A stretch of 64,000 bases of DNA from Phytohabitans kaempferiae (GTDB taxonomy: Bacteria; Actinomycetota; Actinomycetes; Mycobacteriales; Micromonosporaceae). This document shows, piece by piece, positions 36,858 through 46,000 of the stretch. Below the pieces are notes generated by a model. It saw only the letters and a program-made list of their open reading frames with translations, had not been told where the DNA came from and did no database searches. A program made the translations under genes and the position numbers. The stretch covers positions 1 to 64,000 of the forward strand of contig NZ_JBHLUH010000005.1 of assembly GCF_042433955.1 (NCBI RefSeq), given 5' to 3'. Position 1 is the stretch's first letter. The number at the start of each line of letters is the position of its first letter.

Positions 36858-37838
36858 TCATCCCACAAGCATTTCTGGTGTGACGGCCGCCTCAGTGTCG
36901 GGGATACCCAGATCCTTGGCGCGCTTGTCGGCGAGGGCCAGCAGGCGACGGATCCGGCCCGCGATGGCGTCCTTGGTCAGCGGCGGGTCGGCGAGCGCGC
37001 CGAGCTCCTCGAGCGAGGCTTGACGGTGCTCCAAGCGGAGCTGGCCGGCGCTCGTGAGGTGGTTGGGCGCGTCGTCAGCCAGGATCTCCAGCGCTCGCGT
37101 GACCCGCGCCGCCGCGGCGACCGCGGCCCGCGCGCTGCGGCGGAGGTTGGCGTCGTCGAAGTTGGCCAGGCGGTTGGCCGTGGCGCGCACCTCGCGGCGA
37201 ACGCGGCGCTCCTCCCAGGCGAGCACGCTGGAGTGCGCGCCGATGCGGGTCAGCAGCGCGGCGATCGCGTCGCCGTCCTTGACCACGACCCGGTCGACCC
37301 CGCGGACCTCGCGCTGCTTGGCGCTGACGCCGATCCGCCGCGCGGCGCCGACCAGCGCGAGCGCCGACTCTGGCCCGGGGCTGGTGATCTCCAGCGCGCA
37401 CGAGCGGCCCGGCTCGGTCAGCGAGCCGTGCGCCATGAACGCGCCCCGCCAGGCGGAGACCGCGCAGCACATGCCGGCCGAGACCACGTGTGGCGGGAGG
37501 CCGCGCACCGGGCGCCCGCGCACGTCGAGCAGCCCGGTCTGGCGGGCCAGCGCCTCGCCGTCCTTGACCACGCGCACGATGTAGTGGCTGCCCTTGCGCA
37601 GCCCGCCCGAGGCGAGAACGTGAATCTCGCTCGGATATCCGTAGACCTCCGCCACCTCGCGGCGCAGCCGCCGGGCCACCGCGCCGGTGTCCAGCTCGGC
37701 CTCCACCACGACCCGTCCGGAGACGATGTGCAGGCCGCCGGCGAACCGGAGCAGCGCGGCCATCTCCGATCGACGGCAGCACGGCTTCGGCACGTCGACC
37801 CGACTCAGCTCGTCCTTTACCGCCGCCGTCATAGCCAT
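36858..37838 (-). CDS. whiA: Sporulation regulator WhiA
   Basis: A DNA-binding protein with a degenerate LAGLIDADG homing-endonuclease fold and a C-terminal HTH. It is needed for sporulation septation in streptomycetes and is conserved in Gram-positive bacteria. The 326-residue protein opens AMTAAVKDELSRVDVPKPCC. It has the LAGLIDADG-like core (VRGLPPHVVSAGMCCAVSAW, RGAFMAHGSLTEPG) and the HTH tail SLEELGALADPPLTKDAIAG. It follows rapZ-yvcK as in many actinobacteria. Confidence 0.96.
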   Translation of the reverse strand: MAMTAAVKDELSRVDVPKPCCRRSEMAALLRFAGGLHIVSGRVVVEAELDTGAVARRLRREVAEVYGYPSEIHVLASGGLRKGSHYIVRVVKDGEALARQTGLLDVRGRPVRGLPPHVVSAGMCCAVSAWRGAFMAHGSLTEPGRSCALEITSPGPESALALVGAARRIGVSAKQREVRGVDRVVVKDGDAIAALLTRIGAHSSVLAWEERRVRREVRATANRLANFDDANLRRSARAAVAAAARVTRALEILADDAPNHLTSAGQLRLEHRQASLEELGALADPPLTKDAIAGRIRRLLALADKRAKDLGIPDTEAAVTPEMLVG

Positions 37839-37881
37839 TTCGTCGTCATCTCCTGGACAGTTGCGGGCGCTTCAGTTGTGA

Positions 37882-38823
37882 CTAACGACCGGCGCCCAAG
37901 ACAGGCACCAGCGCGGCGCCAAGCGCCGCCGGATCATGCCGGGCGCTGCCGTCTGCCATCGCCACCGGGGCGAGAGTGAGCCGCGCACCCAGCGATTCTG
38001 CCGCATGGCGCACCGGTTCGGGGTCGCCTACGGCCTTCTCGTCTGCGATGACCGTGTCGATTCGCAGCTCGGGCAGGTACCACCGGAGGGCCGCCAGGTG
38101 CCCCGCGACCGACAGGCCGAGGGTCTCCTTCTCCTCCGCGAGGTTGAGCGTGACCAGGCGGTGGGCCGGGCTGGCGACGATCGCGGCGGCCAACTGGGGC
38201 ATGAGCAGATGCGGGATCACACTCGTGTACCAGCTGCCCGGTCCGAAGATCAACCAGTCGGCCGCCGCGACGGCCTCGATGGCGTCGGGGCACGCCGCCG
38301 GCTGCGCCGGCGTCAACCGCACCGAGAGCACGCGCCCCCGGGTCACCGCGACGGCGTGCTGTCCGCGCACCGTCAGCACGTCGTCGGGTACGGCCGGATC
38401 CGCGCCCTGCACCTCGGCCTCGATCCCGAGCGGTTCGCACGACATCGGAAGTACGCGCCCCGCGGCGGCCACCATCGTCGCGGCGTGGTCGAGCGCCGCC
38501 ACCGGGTCGCCGAACAGCTCCATCAGCCCGAGCAGCACGAGGTTGCCCACCGTGTGCCCGGTCAGCGGCCCCGGCGGGCGGAACCGGTGCTGGAAGAGGT
38601 CGACCGTGCGCATCGCCTCGGCGTCGGCGAGCGCGGCCAGCGCCTGGCGCAGGTCGCCCGGGGGCAGCGCGCCCCGCTCCGCCCGCAGCCGCCCGCTCGA
38701 CCCGCCGTCGTCCCCCACCGTCACGACCGCGGTGATGTCGAGGTCGAGATCGGCCTGGCAGTGGCGCAGCGCCCGGAGCGAGGCGGCGAGCCCGTGCCCA
38801 CCACCGAACGCCACGACCTTCAT
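37882..38823 (-). CDS. yvcK: YvcK/CofD-like gluconeogenesis factor
   Basis: A nucleotide-sugar-binding protein related to CofD, linked to cell-wall and carbon metabolism in Gram-positive bacteria. It shows MKVVAFGGGHGLAASLRALR, ITAVVTVGDDGGSSGRLRAE, PPGDLRQALAALAD, LTGHTVGNLVLLGLMELFG and IFGPGSWYTSVIPHLLMPQL. I place the start at ATG 38823, where family similarity begins and a GTGAGG ribosome-binding site lies six bases upstream. The frame stays open to a GTG at 38982 overlapping the rapZ stop (GTGA). That start would add 53 residues made of three copies of a short repeat, so the true N terminus is uncertain. Confidence 0.93.
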   Translation of the reverse strand: MKVVAFGGGHGLAASLRALRHCQADLDLDITAVVTVGDDGGSSGRLRAERGALPPGDLRQALAALADAEAMRTVDLFQHRFRPPGPLTGHTVGNLVLLGLMELFGDPVAALDHAATMVAAAGRVLPMSCEPLGIEAEVQGADPAVPDDVLTVRGQHAVAVTRGRVLSVRLTPAQPAACPDAIEAVAAADWLIFGPGSWYTSVIPHLLMPQLAAAIVASPAHRLVTLNLAEEKETLGLSVAGHLAALRWYLPELRIDTVIADEKAVGDPEPVRHAAESLGARLTLAPVAMADGSARHDPAALGAALVPVLGAGR

Positions 38824-38982
38824 CGGCCGCCTCACCCTACGCCCCACGCCGTGCGTCTTCACCGAGCCCAATGGTTCACTCGCAGGCCGCCTGACACCAG
38901 GCCCCAGGCCGTCCGCCTTCACCGAAGCCAATGGCTCGCTCACGGGCCGCCTCGCAGTGCGGCCGATGCCAGACTCGCTCAC
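38824..38982 (-). repeat. Three in-frame leader repeats before yvcK
   Basis: Read on the minus strand, unit 1 (39 bp) encodes MSESGIGRTARRP, unit 2 (60 bp) VSEPLASVKADGLGPGVRRP and unit 3 (60 bp) ASEPLGSVKTHGVGRRVRRP; MKVVAFGG of yvcK follows. Units 2 and 3 match at roughly three quarters of positions. Each unit begins GTG AGC GAG or a mutated form and ends GAGGCGGCC or CAGGCGGCC. Every copy thus supplies a start codon and a ribosome-binding site for the next. The first GTG overlaps the rapZ stop. Confidence 0.85.
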
Positions 38983-39869
38983 TCCCGCCCCAGGTCCCGG
39001 TGCTGGGCGTGGGCCGAGATGCGCGCCTGTCGCAGGCGGTCGGCCAATTCCTCGGCGATCGCGACGCTGCGGTGCTTGCCGCCCGTGCAGCCGACCGCCA
39101 CGGTGAGGTAGCGCTTGCCCTCCCGCTCGAACCCGGGCGCGGTGGCCCCGACCAGGTTGGCGTACGTGGCGACGAACTCGCCCGCGCCCGGCTGCCCCAA
39201 CACGTACGTGCTGACCGCCTCCTCCTGCCCGTTGTGCTCGCGCAACTCGGGGACCCAGTACGGGTTGGGCAGGAAGCGCGCGTCGAGCACGAAGTCGGCG
39301 TCGGGCGGGAGACCGTACTTGAAGCCGAAGGAGAGCACGGTGACCCGCAGCCGCCGCGCGTCTTCGCCGCCGAACAGCTCCTCCACGCGCCGCCGCAACT
39401 GGTTGACGTTGAGGTGGCTGGTGTCGATGATCACGTCGGCGTGGTCGCGCGCCTCCTCAAGGAGCTTGCGCTCGGCCGCGATGCCGTCGGCGAGCCGCCC
39501 GTCGCCCTGGAGCGGATGCGAGCGCCGCACACTTTCGAAGCGCCGGATCAGCACCTCGTCGTCGGCGTCGACGAACACCACACGCGGATGGAAGCCCCGC
39601 TCCTTGAGCGCCTTGATCGCGCCGACCAGGTCGGTGGAGAACGCCCGGCTGCGCACGTCGAGCACCATCGCGGTGTGCCGGGCCGCACCGCCCGCCTTCT
39701 GGGCGAGCTCGGCCATGTCGAGCATGAGCGCCTGGGGCAGGTTGTCGACCACGTAGAAGCCGACGTTTTCCAGCGCCCGGGCCACGGTGCTGCGACCGCC
39801 GCCGGAGACGCCGGTCACCACCACCAGCTCGGTCTCGTCGTCGGGCGGTGCGCTGGAGTCGTCGTGCAC
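38979..39869 (-). CDS. rapZ: RNase adapter protein RapZ (YvcJ family)
   Basis: A nucleotide-binding protein; in E. coli RapZ controls glmZ sRNA decay, while in Gram-positive bacteria YvcJ has NTPase activity and a less clear role. The 296-residue protein has Walker A VTGVSGGGRSTVARALENVG, DNLPQALM, the arginine-rich RRFESVRRSHPL and the C-terminal VAVGCTGGKHRSVAIAEEL. The GTG start begins HDDSSAPPDD. It lies 9 bp after uvrC, and its stop overlaps the yvcK leader. Confidence 0.95.
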   Translation of the reverse strand: MHDDSSAPPDDETELVVVTGVSGGGRSTVARALENVGFYVVDNLPQALMLDMAELAQKAGGAARHTAMVLDVRSRAFSTDLVGAIKALKERGFHPRVVFVDADDEVLIRRFESVRRSHPLQGDGRLADGIAAERKLLEEARDHADVIIDTSHLNVNQLRRRVEELFGGEDARRLRVTVLSFGFKYGLPPDADFVLDARFLPNPYWVPELREHNGQEEAVSTYVLGQPGAGEFVATYANLVGATAPGFEREGKRYLTVAVGCTGGKHRSVAIAEELADRLRQARISAHAQHRDLGRE

Positions 39870-39878
39870 CAGAGAATC

Positions 39879-42011
39879 CTAGGCGCTCGGGGCGGCATCC
39901 GCCCCGTCGGCATGGCCGGGCGTGCCCGGCTGGTCGTCCGGACCGGCACCATCCGCCGGGACGGCCGCACCTGGCGCGGGCGTGTCGCCGCCCCCCGTCT
40001 CCACGATCGCCTCCCCGCCGGCGTGGCCGGGCGTGGCCGCCTCCTCACCCGGATCCGCGCCAACCGCCAGGGCTGCCGCACGCGGTGTGGGCGCGTCGCC
40101 GCCCACCGCCTCCACGATCGCCTCCGCGGTGCGCCGGCCGATGCCGGGAACCTCGGTGATCTCGTCGGCGCTCGCCGCCGCCAGCCGCTTGAGCGAGCCG
40201 AAGTGTCGCAGCAACGCCTTGCGCCGCACCTCGCCGAGCCCCGGGATCGAGTCCAAACTGGACACTGTCATCCGCTTTGACCGCCGCTCGCGGTGGAACG
40301 CGATCGCGAACCGGTGTGCCTCGTCCCGCAGGCGCTGCAAAAGGTAAAGCCCTTCGGACGCGCGCGGCAGGATCAGTGGGAAGTCGTCGCCCGGGACCCA
40401 CACCTCCTCCAGCCGCTTCGCCAGCCCGCACAGGGCCACGTCGTCGATGCCCAGATCGGCGAAGACCGCGGCCGCCGCGTTGACCTGTGGCTGGCCGCCG
40501 TCGACGACGACAAGCTGGGGCGGGTAGGCGAACTTGCGCGGACGCCCTGTCGTCGGGTCGATGCCCGGCCGCTCCGGATCCTCCGCCTCCTCGGCATCGA
40601 GCTCGCCAACCGAGGCGCGCGCCTCCAGGTATCGCGCGAACCTCCGCCGCAGCACCTCGGAGAGCGCCGACAGGTCGTCGGTGGCGCCGCGCACCGCGAA
40701 GCGCCGGTATTCACTCTTTCGTGGCAGCCCGTCTTCGAAGACGACCATGCTGGCGACCACGTCGGTGCCCTGGATCTGCGAGACGTCGTAGCACTCGATG
40801 CGCAGCGGCGCGGTCGTGAGCCCCAGCGCCTCGCCGATCTCCTCCAGCGCCTTGCTGCGCGTGGTGAGATCGCCCGAGCGGCGCAGCTTGTGGCGGGTGA
40901 GCGCCTCGGCGGCGTTGCGCGCGACCGTGTCCAGCAACGCTTTCTTGTCACCTCGCTGCGGCACGCGCAACTGCACGCGGCTCCCCCGGTGCTGGCTCAG
41001 CCAGTCGGCGAGCGCGTCGGCATCGGGCGGGAGGGCGGGCACGAGCAGCTCGCGGGGGACGTCGCCCTCGCCCTGCTCGCCGCCGTAGACCTGGCTGCAG
41101 AAGTGGTGCACCAGATCGCCGGTCGTCAGCTCCTCGGTCTTTTCCACGACCCAGCCGCGCTGGCCACGCACGCGCCCGCCACGCACGTGGAAGACCTGCA
41201 CCGCCGCCTCGAGCGGATCCTCGGCGAAGGCCACCACATCCGCGTCGGTGCCGTCGCCGAAGACCACCGCCTGCTTTTCCAGCGCCCGCCGCAGTGCCAC
41301 GACGTCGTCGCGCAGCCGGGCGGCCAACTCGAACTCCAGCCGCTCCGAAGCGGCCATCATCTCCCGCTCGAGCCGCTTGACCATCGTCTCGGTGCGACCG
41401 GCCATGAAGTCACAGAACTCCTCGACGATCGCCCGGTGCTCCGCGGCGCTCACCCGCCCCACGCAAGGCGCCGAACACTTGCCGATGTCGCCGAGCAGGC
41501 ACGGGCGGCCGATCTGGCCGGCCCGCTTGAAAACCCCCGAAGAACAGGTGCGCGCCGGGAAGACGCGCAGGAGAAGGTCGAGCGTCTCGCGGATCGCCCA
41601 GGCATGTGAGTACGGACCGAAGTAGCGCACGCCCTTGCGCTTGGCGCCGCGCATCACCTGGAGACGGGGGTACTCCTCGTCGAGCGTGACCGCGAGATAC
41701 GGGTATGACTTGTCGTCGCGGTATTTGACGTTGAAGCGCGGGTCATACTCCTTGATCCAGGAGTACTCCAACTGGAGCGCCTCGACCTCGCTCCCCACCG
41801 TCACCCAGTCGACCGCCGCCGCGGTGGTGACCATCTGCTGGGTGCGCTGGTGCAGGTGCCACAGGTCGCCAAAGTACGAATTCAGCCGGCTGCGAAGGCT
41901 CTTCGCCTTGCCGACGTAGATGACCCGCCCACTCACGTCACGAAAGCGGTAGACCCCCGGAGCGTCCGGAATCGTGCCCGGTGCGGGACGGTACGTCGAC
42001 GGGTCTGCCAC
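39879..42011 (-). CDS. uvrC: Excinuclease ABC subunit C
   Basis: The nucleotide excision repair nuclease making both incisions. Order: GIY-YIG domain (GVYRFRDVSGRVIYVGKAKS), UVR motif region (MMAASERLEFELAARLRDDV), RNase H-like C-terminal nuclease (IECYDVSQIQGTDVVASMVV with its catalytic Asp, and VVVDGGQPQVNAA), and tandem HhH (LDSIPGLGEVRRKALLRHFG, ITEVPGIGRRTAEAIVEA). Length is 710 aa, about 70 more than usual. The excess is an Ala/Gly/Pro tail after the HhH containing a 37-residue duplication. Confidence 0.96.
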   Translation of the reverse strand: MADPSTYRPAPGTIPDAPGVYRFRDVSGRVIYVGKAKSLRSRLNSYFGDLWHLHQRTQQMVTTAAAVDWVTVGSEVEALQLEYSWIKEYDPRFNVKYRDDKSYPYLAVTLDEEYPRLQVMRGAKRKGVRYFGPYSHAWAIRETLDLLLRVFPARTCSSGVFKRAGQIGRPCLLGDIGKCSAPCVGRVSAAEHRAIVEEFCDFMAGRTETMVKRLEREMMAASERLEFELAARLRDDVVALRRALEKQAVVFGDGTDADVVAFAEDPLEAAVQVFHVRGGRVRGQRGWVVEKTEELTTGDLVHHFCSQVYGGEQGEGDVPRELLVPALPPDADALADWLSQHRGSRVQLRVPQRGDKKALLDTVARNAAEALTRHKLRRSGDLTTRSKALEEIGEALGLTTAPLRIECYDVSQIQGTDVVASMVVFEDGLPRKSEYRRFAVRGATDDLSALSEVLRRRFARYLEARASVGELDAEEAEDPERPGIDPTTGRPRKFAYPPQLVVVDGGQPQVNAAAAVFADLGIDDVALCGLAKRLEEVWVPGDDFPLILPRASEGLYLLQRLRDEAHRFAIAFHRERRSKRMTVSSLDSIPGLGEVRRKALLRHFGSLKRLAAASADEITEVPGIGRRTAEAIVEAVGGDAPTPRAAALAVGADPGEEAATPGHAGGEAIVETGGGDTPAPGAAVPADGAGPDDQPGTPGHADGADAAPSA
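39905..40125 (-). repeat. 111-bp (37-codon) duplication at the uvrC 3' end
   Basis: The sequence CCACGATCGCCTCC recurs at 40001 and 40112, a period of 111 bp. In protein terms EAIVEAVGGDAPTPRAAALA is echoed by EAIVETGGGDTPAPGAAVPA. The duplicated unit starts inside the last helix of the HhH domain and extends into the low-complexity tail. Confidence 0.75.
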
Positions 42012-42071
42012 GCGTCGAGCCTAGCCCGCGCCTCTGTCACTTTCGCGAGGCGCGGGCCGGGCGGCGTGGTC

Positions 42072-42548
42072 TCAGGCGAGCGTGATGCTGTCGCCGTCCA
42101 CCTTGATCTGACGCTCGGCCAGCGGCTTGGTGGCCGGGCCGGTCTTCACCGAACCATCGGTGATCGAAAACTTGCTGCCGTGGCAGTTGCAGTTGATCGT
42201 CCCGCCCTCGACGGCCGTCACCGGGCAACCCTGGTGCGTGCACTTCGAGTCGAAAGCCTTGAACTCACCCTCGGTCGGCTGCGTCACCACGAGACTCTGG
42301 GCCGCGATGATGGTGCCCCCGCCGACCGGCACCTCGCTCACCTGGGCCAGCGCGCCGCCCGAGTCACCGGCGCCCGCGCTGGGGTCGCTCCCGCCGTTCG
42401 ACTGGGTGTCGCCGGAGGAGGTGGTGTCCTCGTCGGGGTCGGTGCCACACGCCGCCAACAGCGCGGTCGTGCCGATGGCCCCCGCACCCGCCAGTAGCGC
42501 CCGGCGGGTGGTGATCCCCGACTGCGTCACCGCCTGTTCCTCGCTCAT
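42072..42548 (-). CDS. Tat-exported Rieske [2Fe-2S] lipoprotein
   Basis: A 158-residue exported Rieske protein. A twin-arginine signal (TTRRALLAGAGAIGTTALLA) ends in a lipobox-like LLAAC, so it is probably anchored to the outer membrane face. A Ser/Gly/Asp linker follows. The Rieske ligands are KCTHQGCPV (Cys-x-His) and NCNCHGSKFSITDG (Cys-x2-His). It resembles the small Rieske proteins common in actinobacteria rather than QcrA, which has several membrane helices. The electron partner is unknown. Confidence 0.9.
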   Translation of the reverse strand: MSEEQAVTQSGITTRRALLAGAGAIGTTALLAACGTDPDEDTTSSGDTQSNGGSDPSAGAGDSGGALAQVSEVPVGGGTIIAAQSLVVTQPTEGEFKAFDSKCTHQGCPVTAVEGGTINCNCHGSKFSITDGSVKTGPATKPLAERQIKVDGDSITLA

Positions 42549-43030
42549 GCCTCACCCTTCCTGTCTTCGGCTCACCGCGGTCGGGTCGACCACGGCCACG
42601 CCAGTACACACGAGTGCCCGGCCGCTCCGGTTCACCGAGCCTTCCGTGGTGTCCGGTTCGTCCCCTCGCGAGACCGACGTTGCCGCTGCTCATACCCCCT
42701 GCCACGAATCGTCAAAAGCTCAACATCACCGCTCCCGGAGATCGCGAATGAACGCACGTTCTTCGATTTCTCGTCCGCCGCCGAACGCGCTCGCGTCGCC
42801 CTCGTCACCGAACCGGGAAGGTCACTCTCCGTAACGTCCTCGACCGCGGAGGCGCACAGCAGCATCTCACCCCAAGCGATTACCACCACCGGCCGCGAGC
42901 GCGACGAGCCGCCCGGTCGACCGCCCAGGACAGCCGGACGGGCTCAGCCGCTCGCGACAGGCATCACCGGCCCGCGAGCCCGGCGCGGGCCGCCCGCTCT
43001 GGCCGGGCGCCACGAGCGACGGTGGGCGGG
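42549..43030. other. 482-bp intergenic region between uvrA and the Rieske gene
   Basis: I see no convincing gene here: the longest open frames have weak third-position GC bias. It contains GAACGCACGTTC at 42750-42761, which has the GAAC-N4-GTTC core of actinobacterial LexA boxes, but it is not in front of a known SOS gene start. The region should hold the Rieske promoter. Confidence 0.5.
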
Positions 43031-46000
43031 TCAGCCGCGGGTCTTGGCCGTCGCCCGGCGGGTCGCCTTCGCGGGGGCTGCCTTGGCCGTCTCCTTCGCG
43101 CCGCCCGCCGCCTTGGCGCCGCGCGTGGAAGCCGCCGGCTTGGCCGCTCCGGCGCTCTTCGCGGCAGCCGCCTTGGTCGCCCCCTTGGCCCCCGCCGCCT
43201 TACGGCCCGAGCCCGAAGCCGCGCCCGAGCCCGACGAAGCCGTGCCCGAGCCGGCCGCGCCCCCGCGGCCCGAGCCCGAGGATGACACCGCAGCGGTGCG
43301 GCCGGAGGACCGCGCCGAACGGGTCGAGGCGGAGCCGCGCGCGGTGCCGTTGGCCTTAGCGGCGCGGGAGGTGGCAGCCGCGGCGCCGGTGGCTTCGCCG
43401 GCGAGGCCGAGCACGTGGCGCAGGAACTCGCCGGTCGCGCTCTCCGGCACCTCGGCGATCTCCTCGGGCGTGCCGGTGGCGACCACAGTGCCGCCCCGGT
43501 GCCCGCCGCTCGGGCCCATCTCGATCAGCCAGTCGGCCGTCTTGATGACGTCGAGGTTGTGCTCGATCACGATGACCGTGTTGCCCTTGTCGACAAGGCT
43601 CTCCAGCACGCGCAGCAGCTTGCGGATGTCTTCGAAGTGGAGGCCGGTGGTCGGCTCGTCCAGCACGTACACCGTGCGGCCGGTCGAGCGCTTCTGGAGC
43701 TCGGAGGCCAGCTTCACGCGCTGCGCCTCGCCGCCGGAGAGCGTGGGGGCGGGCTGGCCCAGCCGCACGTATCCGAGGCCGACGTCGACCAGCGTCTTGA
43801 GGTGGCGGTGGATCGCCGGGATCGCCTCGAAGAAGGTAGCCGCCTCCTCGATCGGCATCTCCAGCACCTCGGAGATCGTGCGCCCCTTGTAGTGCACCTC
43901 GAGCGTCTCGCGGTTGTAGCGGGCGCCCTTGCAGACCTCGCAGGGGACGTACACGTCGGGGAGGAAGTTCATCTCGATCTTGATCGTGCCGTCGCCCGCG
44001 CAGTTTTCGCAGCGGCCGCCCTTCACGTTGAACGAGAAGCGCCCCGGCCCGTACCCCCGGACCTTGGCCTCGGTCGTCTCCGCGAAAAGCTTGCGGACAT
44101 GGTCGAAGACCCCGGTGTACGTAGCCGGGTTTGACCTCGGCGTGCGGCCGATGGGCGACTGGTCGACGCCCACCACCTTGTCGACGTCGTCGATGCCGGT
44201 GATCCGCGTGTGCCGCCCCGGCACCAGTCGCGCGCCGTTGATCTGGTTGGCCAGCACCGTGTACAGGATGTCGTTGACCAGCGTCGACTTGCCCGACCCC
44301 GAGACGCCGGTGACCGCGATGAACTGCCCCAGCGGGAACGACACCGTGAGGTTTTTCAGGTTGTGCTCGCGGGCGCCCTGCACCACCAGCTCGCGCCCCG
44401 GGATCTGCATCCGCCGCACGCCCGGCGTGGGGATCTCGCGCCGGCCGGAGAGGTAGGCCCCGGTCATCGACTCCTTGTTTTTCAGCAGACCCTCGACCGA
44501 GCCGCTATGCACGATGCGCCCGCCGTGCTCGCCCGCGCCCGGACCGATGTCGACGACCCAGTCGGCGGTGCGGATGGTGTCTTCGTCGTGCTCGACCACG
44601 ATCAGCGTGTTGCCGAGGTTTTTCAGCCGCACCAGCGTCTCGATCAGCCGGTGGTTGTCACGCTGGTGGAGGCCGATCGACGGCTCGTCCAGCACGTACA
44701 GCACGCCGACCAGCCCGGAGCCGATCTGCGTGGCGAGCCGGATGCGCTGCGCCTCACCGCCGGAGAGCGTGCCCGCCGGCCGGTCGAGCGAGAGGTAGTC
44801 GAGACCCACGTCGACCAGGAAGCGCAGCCGCGCGTTGATCTCCTTGAGGACCCGCTCGGCGATCATCTTCTGCCGGTCGTTGAGCGTCATCGCGCCCAGC
44901 AGGTCGGCGCACTCCCCCACCGAGAGGTTGCACACCTCGGCGATGCTCTTGCCGTCGATCGTGACCGCCAGCACCTCGGGCTTGAGCCGCGCGCCGCCGC
45001 AGGAGGGGCAGGGCACATCCCGCATGTACCCCTCGTACTTGTCGCGCGACCAGTCGGACTCGGTGTCGGCGTGCCGCCGCTCGATCCACTGCACCACGCC
45101 CTCGAAGCCGGTGTAGTAGGAGCGCTCCCGCCCGTACTTGTTGCGGTAGCGGACGTGCACCTGGTCTTCGGCGCCGTGGAGGATGGTCTTCTGCGCCCGC
45201 GACGGCAGCGCCCGCCACGGCGTGTCGATGTCGAAGTGCTCCTGGTCGCCGAGCGCTTCGAGCAGCCGCAGGAAGTATTCGAGAGTGGTGCCGCCGGACC
45301 ACGGCTGGATCGCCCCCTCGCGCAGCGTGCGCTCCGGGTCGGGCACCACCAGCTCGGGGTCGACCTCTTTCTTGGTGCCGAGGCCGGTGCACTCGACGCA
45401 GGCGCCGTAGGGCGAGTTGAAGGAGAACGACCGCGGCTCCATCGCCTCGAACGACAGGTCGTCGTACGGACAGGCGAGGTGCTCCGAGAACGTGCGCTCG
45501 CGGTGCTCGTCATCCTCCGGCAGGTCGACGAAGTCGAGCAGCACCACGCCGGCCGCCAGGCGCAACGCGGTCTCCACCGAGTCGGTGAGCCGCTGCTTGG
45601 CGCTGGCCTTGACGGTGAGGCGGTCGACGACCACCTCGATCGTGTGCTTCTCCTGCTTCTTCAGCTTCGGCGGCTCGGTCAGCGGGTAGACCACGCCGTC
45701 GATGCGGACCCGCGCGTATCCCTTCGACTGGAGCTCGGCGAACAGGTCGACATACTCCCCCTTGCGACCGCGCACCACCGGCGCGAGCACCTGGAAGCGC
45801 GTGCCCTCGTCCATCGCGAGCACGCGGTCGACGATCTGCTGGGGCGTCTGGCGGGAGATCGGGCGGCCGCACTTGGGGCAGTGGGGCTCGCCGACCCGGG
45901 CGAAGAGGAGCCGCAGGTAGTCGTAGACCTCGGTGATCGTGCCGACCGTCGAGCGGGGGTTGCGCGACGTCGACTTCTGGTCGATCGACACCGCCGGGCT

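Noticed and set aside
42750..42761. GAACGCACGTTC as a LexA (SOS) box for uvrA
   Set aside because: It matches the GAAC-N4-GTTC core but lies downstream of uvrA and about 200 bp from the Rieske start. No SOS gene starts nearby, and the flanking bases do not fit well.
42632..42889. 85-codon minus-strand frame between uvrA and the Rieske gene
   Set aside because: Third-position GC is clearly lower than in real genes here, and no family or ribosome-binding site is visible.
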